A stretch of 64,000 nucleotides of DNA from Lactuca virosa (taxonomy: Eukaryota > Streptophyta > Magnoliopsida > Asterales > Asteraceae): contig CAKMRJ010005745.1 of the NCBI GenBank assembly GCA_928212115.1, positions 68,915,990 to 68,979,989 of the forward strand. Direction: 5' to 3'. Shown one piece after another: positions 10,928 to 22,430 of the stretch. Numbering within the stretch: position 1 is the first letter of the stretch; every line of letters starts with the position of its first letter. A model generated the notes under the pieces. It did not search any database. It saw only the letters and a program-made list of their open reading frames with translations, and was not told the origin of the DNA. A program made the position numbers and the translations under genes.

Positions 10928-11697
10928 TGAAGGGTTTTGAGCATTCTAACACTCCTAAGGTGTGCATGCAACCCTAGAAACCTTGGATCTATGTTTTCTC
11001 TATTATACATGCAAACTTTCATTTTTTTCCAAGGTTTCATCCTAACTAGCATATCATAAGGTATATGTAATACAAAAACTAGTAGAATGACATACCTTTT
11101 ATTGTAGCTTGATTCCTTAAGCCTTTAAGAGCCTAGCACCCCAAGTGTGATGCCTCAAATGCTTCACACAACACCACCAACAAATGGAATAACTTGAGAG
11201 AAGAATCCTTGCACTCAAAATTTGGCTAGCCCTCTTTTCTTATCACTTAGGTGCCAATTTTGGTAGCCTTGGGGTCTCTTATATAGTGTGGCAAACTAGG
11301 GTTACACATGTAAACCCTAATGACCTTCCATATCCCTCATGCTCCACGGGTTAAAACCTCCATGGAGTATTCATGGGTCACCACATGGGTTTAAGCCTAA
11401 CATGAAGAACTATGGATCATTAGCCCACTTTATAAGAATGAATGATTTACCAAATCAAACCTTTATATATAATTAGTCTCTTTTTATCACAAAATTAATT
11501 CCAAACTAATTCTTGATCAATACTAATTAAATAATATGATTTCATATTAATATATTAGAACTTATAATATATTAATAAATCATAAATATCCTCTTCTCAA
11601 AAATCCATCCTTCAGATTGTTCCGGTGCCATGCAACCCAAATGGACCATGCTACTCTCGGGTCAAGTACATAATGGGCTTAGACACTAAATACAACA
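10928..11697 (-). repeat. TE2 3' LTR
   Basis: 770 bp, near identical to 21046-21824. The end near the polypurine tract reads ACAACA where the 5' LTR has CCCAACA. A TATA-like run 'cttatatagtg' near 11278 (minus ACTATATAAG) marks the U3/R border. Confidence 0.93.
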
Positions 11698-12550
11698 GTC
11701 TCCCACTTGGATAAGTCTAATAACTATAACTGCAAGTACGACTTAGAGCACCGACTAGCAATCGTAGCTCTTAAAAGCCTTTGTCGAAACGAGACGCTCC
11801 ATTTTAGATAAGTGATCATATAATCCTCTGTTATCAAGATATCAACCAGACAAATGCATGGAACAATGTCGTACTTATTGTCCAGCAGTTCGTTTCCCGA
11901 TTTCCAATTTGTTTGACATAGAACTTAATCGAACGCATCAATTAGTTCTGACCGGTCCCGGCACATAAGTCAAAACAAAATCATCAAGGGCCCCAAGATA
12001 TCGCTTTTAATCCTCCAAGGACTAAAAGGAACAGATAAACTTCGACTCGTATGCTTGTACTAACTATTCATCAAATTATACACAACATCACGTTTTATAA
12101 CATCGAGTTACCGATGTGTTTTCGTACTATCAATGTACAACCAATTCATAGTCAACAACTCATATATCTAGGTTTGAAGACTTATATGATATTATCATCT
12201 CACGATCACTCGAGATAAATTCCATGAAGTGATACAAGTGAGCGCGGGTTGTATCCAATACTCAGACCTTATGAGCACTCATGAATGTTGCAGCAAACTT
12301 GCAATGTCTAATACCATTCAGACAAATCTACAACCAAATTCATGACAGTCTTGATTCAATACCTACTTCCAACGTATGATCGACTGTGGATAGTTTGAAT
12401 AATATAATTATTCTGTAAGTCAAAACATGCAAAGTGAAACAATAGTAAATGATTGACACACGACAGTACCATACTAGTAAATAAAAAGCACCTTTTATTT
12501 AAACATCAAATGTCAATTACATTTCACCTATTACAAGTTTCGAAAGCTAT
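11698..12550 (-). other. TE2 polypurine tract and 3' noncoding region
   Basis: The minus-strand polypurine tract AAGTGGGAGAC (11698-11708) directly abuts the 3' LTR. The other 840 bases up to the pol stop codon have no frame of note and contain the conserved 3' leader-like blocks also seen in TE8 at 54440-55200 and, decayed, at 1080-1260. Confidence 0.8.
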
Positions 12551-14272
12551 CTAATCATTAAAACTAATATCGTCCTTCAGCCCGATGCGCCTCGCATGCT
12601 GTAAATGCTTAATCCTACTCAATCCCTTCGTGAGGGGATCTGTTGGGTTCATTTAACGATACCCTCTTTTCCACGAGGAGTTCGTCTTCTATACGATGTC
12701 TAATGAAGTGGTATTTTTTGTCGATGTGCCTGGATCTACCGTGATCCCTTGGTTCCTTGGCTAAGGAAACTGCACTCTTGCTGTCATAGAAAATCTCCAT
12801 AGGCTCCTTTATAGCTGGTACAACTCCAAGGTCTCCAATGAAGTTCTTCAACCATATTGCCCCCTTCGTCGCCTCGCTTGCTGCTATGTACTCTGATTCA
12901 CAAGTTGAATCAGCTACTGTCTCCTACTTGGAACTTTTCCAAGTTATTGCTCCTTCATTCAGGGTAAAGACCCAGCCTGACTGAGAGGGGAAATTATACC
13001 TGTCTGTCTGAAAACTAGCGTCGCTATACCCCACCACTCTCAAGTCATCACTCCCACCGAGGGTAAGGACCCAGTCCTTAGTCCTCCGCAAGTACTTGAG
13101 AATGTTCTTAACCGTAGTCCAGTGAGCCTTACCAGGATTCCCTTGATATCTACTGACCATGCTCAAAGCAAAGGCCACATCAGGGCGAGTACAAGTTATA
13201 GCATACATGATCGAGCCAACAGCGGAAGCATATGGTATTCGACTCATCTCAGCTATCTCAGCCTCTGTACTCGGACTCTGAGTTTTACTCAGTTTGGCAT
13301 TGCTCTGGATCGGTAAATCACCTTTCTTGGAATCCTGCATGCTGAATCTTTTCAGCACCTTATCCAAGTAGGTACTTTGACTAAGTCCAATTAGTCTCTT
13401 ACTCCTGTCTCTCAATATCCTTATCCCAAGAATATAGGTAGCTTCTCCGAGGTCCTTCATAGCGAAACACTTCCCAAGCCAGGACTTAACCTCCTGCAAT
13501 GTTGGGGTGTCATTTCCTATGAGTAGTATGTCATCCACATATAATACCAAAAAGCTAAATATGCTCCCACTAGCCTTGACATATACACAGGACTCATCCT
13601 CGCTTCTTGAAAAGCCAAACTCTTTGAGTTTCTCATCGAAACAAAGATTCTACCTACGAGATGCTTGTTTCAATCCATAAATGGATTTTTCAAGCTTACA
13701 CACTCTATTAGGGTGCTTTGCATCGACAAAACCCTCTGGCTGACTCATGTAAACATCCTCAGCCAACTTTCCATTAAGGAAAGCGGTTTTGACATCCATT
13801 TGCCATATTTCATAATCATGAAATGCAGCAATGGCTAGCATAACCCTAATAGACTTAATCTTCGCTACTGTTGAGAAGTTCTCATCATAGTCAACTCCCG
13901 GAGTTTGAGTAAAGCCCTTCGCAACCAGTCGCGCCTTGTAAGTGTGTACTTTCCCATCCATGTCGGTCTTCTTCTTGAAGATCTATTTGCACCCGACTGT
14001 CTTACGACCTGGTACATTGTCAACCAAGTTCCAAACTTTATTATCATACATGGACTGAATCTCTCTGTCTATCGCCTCTTTCCATTTAGCAGATTCGGGG
14101 CCTGCCATGGCTTCCTTGTAGTTGTTAGGTTCATCCAAATTTATCAGTGTGCTATCACTGATAAATGTATCACCCTCAGATGTTATATGAAAACCATATA
14201 ACACAGGTGGAACACTAACTCTACTAGAACGTCTCAGAGGTACGGACTCGTCAATCGGATCGAAAGGAGTTT
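12551..14272 (-). pseudogene. TE2 Copia RT and RNase H
   Basis: Minus-strand pieces in order: WKEAIDREIQSMYDN (14204-13983), then DMDGKVHTYKARLVAKGF to IYGLKQASR (13961-13650), with MDVKTAFLNG. Then VLYVDDILLIGND with the YVDD catalytic pair (13550-12924) through RPDVAFAL, and RNase H with EIFYDSKSAV and RSRHIDKKYHFIR (12851-12615). The C-terminus continues after a frameshift near 12655 as NPTDPLTKGLSRIKH and stops at 12551. Stops at 13983, 13650 and 12924 replace expected Trp, Trp and Gln. RT would copy genomic RNA in the virus-like particle and RNase H would degrade the RNA strand; this copy cannot do so. Upstream it meets the TE3 target duplication. Confidence 0.93.
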
Positions 14273-17236
14273 TGTAACACCCATAAAATTCAAGCCAAAT
14301 TTAAACTTTTTAATACATTTTAAAACCATTAAGTTATTACAGTTTGTTTTCAAAATGGTTCATACATCAGAGTATCCCCAGAATCAATCATGAAAATATG
14401 AGGAGGTACACGATCACGCCTTCGCCTTCCCGCAATCATCAGAAGTGCCTGAAATAAAATCAACAACTGTAAGCCCGAAGCTTAGTGAGTTTCCCCAAAA
14501 TACCAACGCCATACAAACATAACCATATCATATAACCAATACAGAACATCATGCATAATGAGTCATCAGCCTAACTGGACCGCCTCACAGGCCTTCAGTC
14601 TATATGGACTGCTCTTCGAGCCTTCGGCACGTCTGGACCGCCACGCAGGGCCTATAGCCTATCCGGACCGCTCGTCGGGTATGTTGGCCTACAGCACAAG
14701 GCAGGACCGCCTCAACCCAACCCCCAATCAAACAAACATGTGCACATAAATATCATACGCTAGCTTATTTCATATAATAGTCAAACCGATCTAACAGATC
14801 ACTAATCATAGCAACATCCCAATAACCGGGATACAGACCTAACCGGTCACTAACATAGCATCATCCTATAACCATGACAATCATGTGCACATAGACATCA
14901 TATAACACTAGCATGTATATATATAACAGTCAAACCGATCTAACATATCACAAAGCATAGCAGCAATCCTATAACCAGGATATCGACTTAACAGGTCACT
15001 AACATAGCATCATCCTATATACCAGGATACCGACCCAACCGGGTCACTAAAGCATAGCATATCACCATCCTAACTACCAGGATATAAATCAGTAAGCATA
15101 ACATGCAATAATCCGAATACAATCCATAAAGGGCCGGCCTTGGTGCCTTAGACCCTGTTGATATAGTGAGGAGAACTCACATGGCACTGCTGAAGTCCCG
15201 CCGATAAAACTCCAGCTGCTGGTTAACAGATTCCCGAACTGTCAACATCAAACAACACCCAATTAATAATTGGGTTCCAAGCCCAAAGTCCAACTCACAC
15301 ACTAAAGGCTCAATAGTCAAGTAATGGGCCAAAGCCCAACATGTGGCCCAATTTTCCAAATTGGGCCCACACCCTCATATGGGCCTTACCCTAAGCCCAT
15401 CAACATATTCTAGTCCTTATGATTATTCTTGGATGACCCATTAATAATCCAATTACCAAAGCCCAATAGAAGGGCCCAAAAGAAATTAGGGTTTCGTATA
15501 AGGTGACAATTAGGGTTAAGTGTTTCTCACTTAAACCATTAAGGACTTAATCCATTAAGTCCATTATTGCCTTAAGTTAATTTGCCAATGATTATGATTT
15601 AATATTTTAAGTTTAATAAATGATTCCCGTATGTGTCCCGATCAATCCCCAAAATTAGGGTTTTATGCCATTAGGGTTTTCCAAACCCTAATTAGGGTTT
15701 CCTACCCAATACTAGCCCATTAGTCACATGGTTGGGCTTTTAGGTCCATTAGGGCTTCATTGGGCCCATTAAGGTCTCATTGGGCCCATTAGGGTTTTCT
15801 TTGGGCCCATTAGGGTTTAGTACTCCCTTTGTCCAAACATCCAAACGAGTGACAAACCAAACAAGGCACACCGCCACCCGACACGGCGGCCGGTGGCAAC
15901 AGGAGGCGGCAGCCACCACCTCACGGTGGTGGTTATGGATTTTCTATTATTATTCCGGGCACCATTACAATTTACAACCCAAACCAAATAACACCCACAT
16001 ACTAATATAAACACACACACTAATAAAACACACACACACACAGCCAAACTCTGGCGGCAGGCGGTGGTCGGAGGTGCTAGCTACCACCTCGCGGTGGTGG
16101 TGGTGGCTCACTTTTGTTTCCCGTTTACACAAACCACACACACACTCTCTTAATGGAATAAAAGAGCCCTATACACACACCTAAGTACATACAAAGCACG
16201 CACACAGCCACCTTCCACGGTGGCTGGTGGTGACGGAGCATAGCAGCAGGCGGCGGCGGCATCGGTGGTTTGCAATGACAGCCACCACCTCACGGTGGTG
16301 GCGAGCTTTCTTGAGTCCCCGACAGCAATCACACGTCCACAGATCCTAATCGCCGGAAGCTTGCCACTGAATGCGCACCGATCTCAACTACTCACGTGGT
16401 GGCACCAGGCAGCCGGGAAAGAACCCAACCGCAACAGTCGCCTGGGATGGCTACATTGGCGACTGAGCAGCAGCAGAAAAATGAAGAAGAGAAGGAGAAG
16501 CAGACACGGAGGAAGGAAAACGCAACCGCAACAGCGGTACCGGCCTTCATGCCCGACGCTGGAGTCACAAGGAGTCGTCGGAGATCAAATAAACGGAGGT
16601 GGTGACAGCAAACTCAATAAAACAGTCGTATGGCGGCAGTGGCAGCAATGAGACCCGAACCAACAACTTTGGTGGGTCCTCCGTGATACAATAACGGTCT
16701 CGGTGGTTCCTCCCGGCGACACCCGACGTCCGGCGATGCTACAGATGGTGGCGGCTGGAGAAGGGAAATGGAGATGGCGGCTGGACATAATGCTTTAGGG
16801 TTAGGGTTCGAATGGTGGTAGCGCCGTTTATATACCCCCGACTCTCTTAGCCTTTTTCCCATAATAACAAGAATGGTCCCTCCTCCTCTATTTCTTTCAA
16901 AACAAATCATTAATTTACCATTTCAACCCTTGCTCCCATAATTCTTTTTCATAATAAGTCCTGTAGTTACAAAACAACACCTCCTCCATAAATTATTCTC
17001 AAATGGAGTCCATATGTTACAAAACACCCCCTGACTTCTAAAATCATTTGCAAAATAAATCCCGAAATTACACTTTAACCCTCGGAATTCAAAATTATAT
17101 CATTTGGCTCCCCGAAACCAACACCCCACTAATTATTATTCGATTTTGGGCTATAATAATATAATAAAATAATAAAATTACTTGTCGGGATTCCGGTTTA
17201 TTATTTTAATTATTCTTCTTAAAACGAGATGTTACA
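14273..17236 (-). mobile_element. TE3: solo Gypsy-type LTR inside TE2
   Basis: 2964 bp from TGTAACACCC to GATGTTACA with perfect target duplications AGTTT at 14268-14272 and 17237-17241. Minus orientation: TATA-like TATATAAA is read on the minus strand at 16828-16837. Downstream of it lie 16- to 20-bp palindromes CCACCACCTCACGGTGGTGG at 15913-15932 and 16282-16301, with a shorter form at 16083-16098. The left third is related to the LTR at 1-1023. Several short frames here (for instance about 15780-16050 and 16265-16650) are palindrome and low-complexity artefacts. Confidence 0.93.
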
Positions 17237-18323
17237 AGTTTCCTCCTCAGGTCGATCGCTAGGTGTTTGAGGTTCGTTCACCGCTTGACTCTTGAAGTTC
17301 TTCAAGGTCAATTTGCCTCCCAATGTCTCCTTGGCCTATGAGCTCTCTCTCATGAAAAACTCCTCTCCTCGCAATGAAGACAACATTGTCACTCGGTCTA
17401 TAGAAGAGATAACCAAAGGATTTATGTGGGTAGCCGATGAAAATACACCGCTCACTTCGAGGTTCGAGCTTGTCGTGGGTCTCGCGTCTCATGAAAGACT
17501 CGCAACCCCAAACCTTGATGTGGTCTAATGTGGGAGCCTTCCCAGTCCACATCTCGTGAGGTGTTTTGGCAACCTTCTTGGTAGGGACTAGATTAAGGAT
17601 ATGGGCGGCAGTCTCTAAGGCATACCCCCAGAATGACATTGGTAACGAAGCTCGACTCATCATGGAACGAACCATGTCCAACAAGGTTTGGTTGCGCCTC
17701 TCAGCCACACCATTAAGTTGTGGTGTCCTAGGAGGCGTCAACTGTGAAACAATCCCACATTCCTTAAGATAGTCTAGGAAATCGGTACTAAGATACTCAC
17801 CACCCCCATCGGATCGGAGCATCTTTATCTTCCTGCCCAGCTGATTCTCCACTTCCTACTTAAACTCTTTGAATTTCTCAAAGGTTTCTGACTTATGCTT
17901 GATTAAGTAGATATAGCCATATCTGCTGTAATCATCAGTAAAAGTCACATAGAAGCGGTTAGCATCCCTTGTGTCGGTTCTAAAGGGCCCACACACATCG
18001 ATGTGTACGAGATCCAACAAAGCCTCACCCCTTTCACAAGAACCAGTGAAGGGTGACTTAGTCATTTTTCCAAGCAAACAACACTCGCAAGTGTCATCCG
18101 ACCTTAAGTCGAATGACTCTAAAACTCCAGCCTTTTGGAGTTGGCCTATGCACTTCTTGTTGACATGTCCAAGACGACAATGCCACAAGGATGCCTTATC
18201 CAAATCATTAGAAGAATCGATATGCAACACATTATTTCCTAAGTTGTCTACAACCATCACAGTTTCATATACACCATTACAAGGTAATGCTTTAAAAATA
18301 AAAAACACCATTATAATAAGCAT
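17237..18323 (-). pseudogene. TE2 Copia integrase
   Basis: Minus strand. 18323-17856 carries the GAG-pre-integrase zinc finger (LWHCRLGHVNKK...CECCLLGKM, an H-H-C-C arrangement). The catalytic core starts with DLVHIDVCGPF and FTDDYSRYG. After an in-frame stop at 17856 the core continues (17852-17259) with SDGGGEYLS, the completing E in NGVAERRNQTLLD, then VWGCESF and FIGYPHKS. Integrase would insert the cDNA, leaving the 5-bp duplications seen at the ends. A frameshift near 17300 puts the hinge into a neighbouring frame, which then runs to the TE3 insertion and is taken up again on the far side at 14272. Confidence 0.93.
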
Positions 18324-19549
18324 TTATTGCACCAATTTCATTATCAAACGAAAATGTGAAACCTTGTTTGTACAAACCATGAAAAGAAATAACATTTCTC
18401 GCCATTTCAGATGAGTAGCAACAATTATTCAAATCTATTTCTAACCCACTACTAAGGAAATAAAGAGTAAACTCCAATCTTGGTGACATGTGAAACCTTC
18501 CAATTCCCCATGATCAAGTTTATCTTCCCGTGCTCCACATTCTTACTTCTTTTTAGGCCCTGCATAACAGAACAAATGTGAATTCCGCAACCTGTGTCAA
18601 GAACCCAAGAGTTATAATGTGATGATTTTTTAGATAGAATAGTATAAATACCTGCATGGGTGGGTTTAACCTTCCCATCCTTAACATCCTGCAACTACTT
18701 GGGGCAGCTTCGCTTCCAGTGCCCCTTTTCATGGCAATAGAAACACTCTGCTTCTTTTAGAATGGCCGAGGGAGTAGCAGAACCTCCTTTGGTTCCACTT
18801 GAAGAGGATTCATCAAGGGACTTACCCTTACGGCTCTTGGAAGGAACCTTCCTCTTCTTCTCCTTACCTTGCCCAATTGCCAGAACAGGGGCATTAGAAG
18901 TATGAGTGGTTACAACATTTTTACCTTTGAAACCACTTTCGGCAATCCTCAAAAGGCCCTAGAGTTTTCTCAAAGTGACTTCCTCCTTGTTCATATGACA
19001 TGTCATGCAGAAATGATCATAACATGGAGGTAAGGAGTGTAGGATAATATCTATAGCCAGCTCCTCATCAAAGTTCACATTCAGCTTGAGCAGAAGGTCC
19101 ACAAACCTTTGCATTCTCTGCAAGTGGCCCGTGATGGGTTCACCATCCTTCATCTTTGTTGTAATCATGGAGCAGATGATTTCATATCGCTCTTAACGAG
19201 CACTCTGATGGTATCTTTCCATCAGGTCCTGGTGCATCTCAAAAGGGTAGAAGTCCTTATAGGACTTTTGGAGTTCAGGAGACATTGTGGTGAGCATGAT
19301 ACAGGATACCTTGGTGGCATCTTTCTCATGTGCCCTAAAATCAGCAGTCTCCTGAGGAGTAGCAGCAGACTCATCGATATCCTTGAGCTCCCTGTCGAGG
19401 ACATATTCCTTGTCCTCGTAGCGAGTGACCATCCTGATGTTCCTAATCCAATCATTGAAGTTAGTCCCATTAAAGATGACTCTCCCACAAAGGTTCATTA
19501 GAGAGAAGGAGCCGGTAGGGTTTGAGCCCGAAGCAGTGTTGGAAGACAT
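18324..19549 (-). pseudogene. TE2 Copia gag and protease
   Basis: The start is ATG at 19549 (MSSNTASGSNPTG...). The gag domain runs through FNGTNFNDWIRNIRMV to 19193, stops, and resumes 19168-18959 with ITGHLQRMQRFVDLLL. After another stop, 18952-18695 carries a basic segment and the zinc knuckle CFYCHEKGHWKRSC (CX2CX4HX4C). The protease 18694-18452 holds WVLDTGCGIHIC with the catalytic D-T-G. Gag would form the particle and bind RNA; protease would cut the polyprotein. Stops at 19193 and 18959 replace expected Gln codons (C-to-T), the one at 18695 probably a Tyr. Confidence 0.92.
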
Positions 19550-20323
19550 CTAAAAAGAAAGAAAGACAAGTTTAGATTAGATAAAGAGTCCTTAATAAAA
19601 CACCCAAATGAAATATTAAGGCTAGGACCCAACACAATATTTTACAAATTGGAAGAGGGATGTCGTAATCCAACTTGCAAAATATTTGAAGGTAGGTAAA
19701 TGACGATTTACCAATTTCCACCATGAAAAACGAAATTGTTATTAAGTTTTAATTGGATTGAAACTCCTAGATCCTTTGAGATTCATTGAACAATTCAATG
19801 CCATGTTTAAATCTCGATTATGCCCTTCAGGTTTGTGACTGGGATACCGAGGATCACAAACAAGGTGTGAATAACCATGCAAAATGTGCTTGGTACTCTC
19901 GAATTTATCACCCAATCAATGTGTCGGTTAACCACACACGCTCGATTGATCTTATGATAAACATCGAGCCACCCTTTTCCATCCTTACTAGTCCAAGTTA
20001 ATGTGTCGGTTAACCACACACGCTCCATCAACGACTTGGTAAGGTGGAAAGTGCAATTTTCATGGATTAGCATCAATTTCACATTTTCCTAAAGTAACTA
20101 AGATTGGGAATTTATAAAAGGTTTAGTTACTTTATTACTATCATTATACTTAATGAGAATTATAGTCCTATCCTACCCGTTCGGCTAACGACCCTCCACC
20201 AGTCAAGGAAGCGGTGGGTGAGAGTGGACACCCACTAAACGGCCATTTTATAGGCAGTAACCTTATACCCCCTTATAGACCGGCTTCATGAATGAGGCCT
20301 ACTAACGGTAAGACTGACTTGAT

Positions 20324-20384
<61 letters not shown>

Positions 20385-21045
20385 AACTTATAATACTATA
20401 AAGTATAAGGATTGAATTTTAAACTTTTAAAATTCTAGGGTTTGGAATTAAAGTTTTCTAAAGTGACTTTACAAATTCCAAAACTTGAGTTTGAAACTAT
20501 TCAAAACCTTTCATTTCTATAACTTATGAGTTTTAATGACTTTTAAGGAAAAGACTTTTGGAATTCCATAACTTGAGGACAAGTTATGGAGTCCATTAAA
20601 AGGCATTTAGATCAACAATTAAACTAACAAGCAAGTGTCAAATAATATGATCTACCAAAAACTCATAAGCATGGATAATACAAATCAATAATTTTCAAGA
20701 ATCATATAAACTAATATAAAACTTGAAACTTTGACAATTATCTTTGAAATTGGATTAGCATGATCATTACCACATCAAAAACAGGTTTATAAGTTCAAAA
20801 ACAATTTAGGGTAATGATCCTAGTCCAATTCCAGCCTAAAAAGTCGAAAATCTGCAATCTAGAGCACCAACTCGTTGAGTGCAGGAGCTGACTCGGCGAG
20901 TTGGATGAATTTGTGCTTGGACTCGGCGAGTCCCCCAGTGGACTCAGCGAGTCCACTGTCCAGAAAGCCAATAATTCAATTTTTCAAGCTACAAACACAA
21001 GTTGCATCATGTATAATCAAAAACAAGCCTAGGCTCTGATACCAC
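19550..21045 (-). other. TE2 5' leader with primer-binding site and palindromes
   Basis: Noncoding leader between gag and the 5' LTR. Primer-binding site at 21032-21044 (minus TGGTATCAGAGCC) abuts the LTR. Just inside it are ACTCGGCGAGT at 20891-20901 and 20921-20931, with variants at 20870-20880 and 20942-20952. An (AT)n tract fills about 20327-20380. A GTGTCGGTTAACCACACACG motif occurs twice (about 19920-19945 and 20001-20025). No ORF in it is gene-like. Confidence 0.85.
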
Positions 21046-21824
21046 TGAAGGGTTTTGAGCATTCTAACACTCCTAAGGTGTGCATGCAACCCTAGAAACC
21101 TTGGATCTATGTTTTCTCTATTATACATGCAAACTTTCATTTTTCCAAGGTTTCATCCTAACTAGCATATCATAAGGTATATGTAATACAAAAACTAGTA
21201 GAATGACATACCTTTTCTTGTAGCTTGATTCCTTAAGCCTTTAAGAGCCTAGCACCCCAAGTGTGATGCCTCAAATGCTTCACACAACACCACCAACAAA
21301 TGGAATAACTTGACAGAAGAATCCTTGCACTCAAAATTCGGCTAGCCCTCTTTTCTTATCACTTAGGTGCCAATTTTGGTAGCCTTAGGGTCTCTTATAT
21401 AGTGTGGCAAACTAGGGTTACACCTGTAAACCCTAATGACCTTCCATATCCCTCATGCTCCATGGGTTAAAACCTCCATGGAGTATCCATGGGTCACCAC
21501 ATGGGTTTAGCCCAACATGAAGAACTATGGATCATTAGCCCACTTTATAAGAATGAATGATTTACCAAATCAACCCCTTATATTTAATTAGTCTCGTTTG
21601 ATCACAAAATTAATTCCAAACTAATTCTTGATCAATACTAACTAAATAATATGATTTCATATTAATATATTAGAACTTATAATATATTAATAAATCATAA
21701 ATATCCTCTTCTCAAAAGTCTATCCTTCAGATTGTTATGGTGTCATGCAACCCAAATGGACCATGCTACTCTCGGGTCAAGTACATACCAATTTTAGTTA
21801 TGGGCTTAGACACTAAACCCAACA
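21046..21824 (-). repeat. TE2 5' LTR
   Basis: 779 bp, plus-strand TGAAGGG to CCCAACA, matching 10928-11697 closely. Left neighbour is the primer-binding site, right neighbour the target duplication GTTAT. Confidence 0.95.
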
Positions 21825-22430
21825 GTTATCTACTAGTGAATCATGTTCCTCGGTAATATAGATTCTATATAACTAGGCCTATGACATCCTTTATCAATTT
21901 TATTAAGAAGAGTTGGAGGTATGTTAGTTTCCTTATGAACTCCTTCAACCTTGAATTGAATGCTAGGACCAACTTTAGGTTCTTCATTGGTTTCCTCTTG
22001 AATCTTATCAAGATCAGTATGACTCTCACTAGCTCTTTTAGATATCATCTCCCTCTCTATGAGGACTTCTTTTTGAGCAACAAACATTTTATTCTCAGAA
22101 GGTTTGAAAAATAGTTACCCAAAAGTCTTGTTGGGATGTCCAACGAGATAACCCATCTCTATTCTAAGTCCTATATTATCGAGCGCTTCACGAAGAACAT
22201 AAGACTCATAATCGTAAATTTCCAAATGTGGTAGTGAGGGATAAAACCTTTCTCCACATCTTAGAGAGTGTTTCAAAAACCTTATTAGTTGGTGCAAGAC
22301 TAAGGACTCTTGCAACACTATTCATGGTACAATCCATGAACTGTTGGTAAGCATAGTACGAGTCATCAAGTGCAAAGTCAACTAACAAATTGTGTCTCTA
22401 TCCAACTACACTTCTTCCAACATTGTTCTA
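21825..22430 (-). pseudogene. TE1 Copia integrase C-terminal remnant
   Basis: Minus-strand fragments: 22388-22206 resembles the core end (ALTNKV...ETLSKMW), 22318-22115 resembles the post-core region (RFYPSLPHLEIYDYESYVLREAL then MGYLVGHPNKTFG, matching the usual FVGYP...GY block), and 22087-21833 the hinge (EIDLDKIQEETNEEPKVG-like). Catalytic residues are not recoverable. The frame runs into the TE2 target duplication; the RT continuation is at 10620-9884. Confidence 0.65.

Larger units (their letters stand above)
10928..21824 (-). mobile_element. TE2: full-length Copia retrotransposon, split by a solo LTR
   Basis: LTRs at 10928-11697 and 21046-21824 (TGAAGGG...CAACA on the plus strand) are flanked by perfect target duplications GTTAT (10923-10927 and 21825-21829). 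The primer-binding site lies at 21032-21044 and the polypurine tract at 11698-11708, so the element reads on the minus strand. Gag, protease, integrase, RT and RNase H follow in Copia order (19549 down to 12551). The solo LTR TE3 (14273-17236) interrupts it between integrase and RT; without it the element is about 7.9 kb. Seven or more stops and some frameshifts mean it cannot make an intact polyprotein. Confidence 0.95.

Noticed and set aside
15780..16910. Cluster of 60-130 codon frames on both strands
   Set aside because: All lie in the solo LTR TE3 and come from palindromic, GC-rich repeats; no domain visible.
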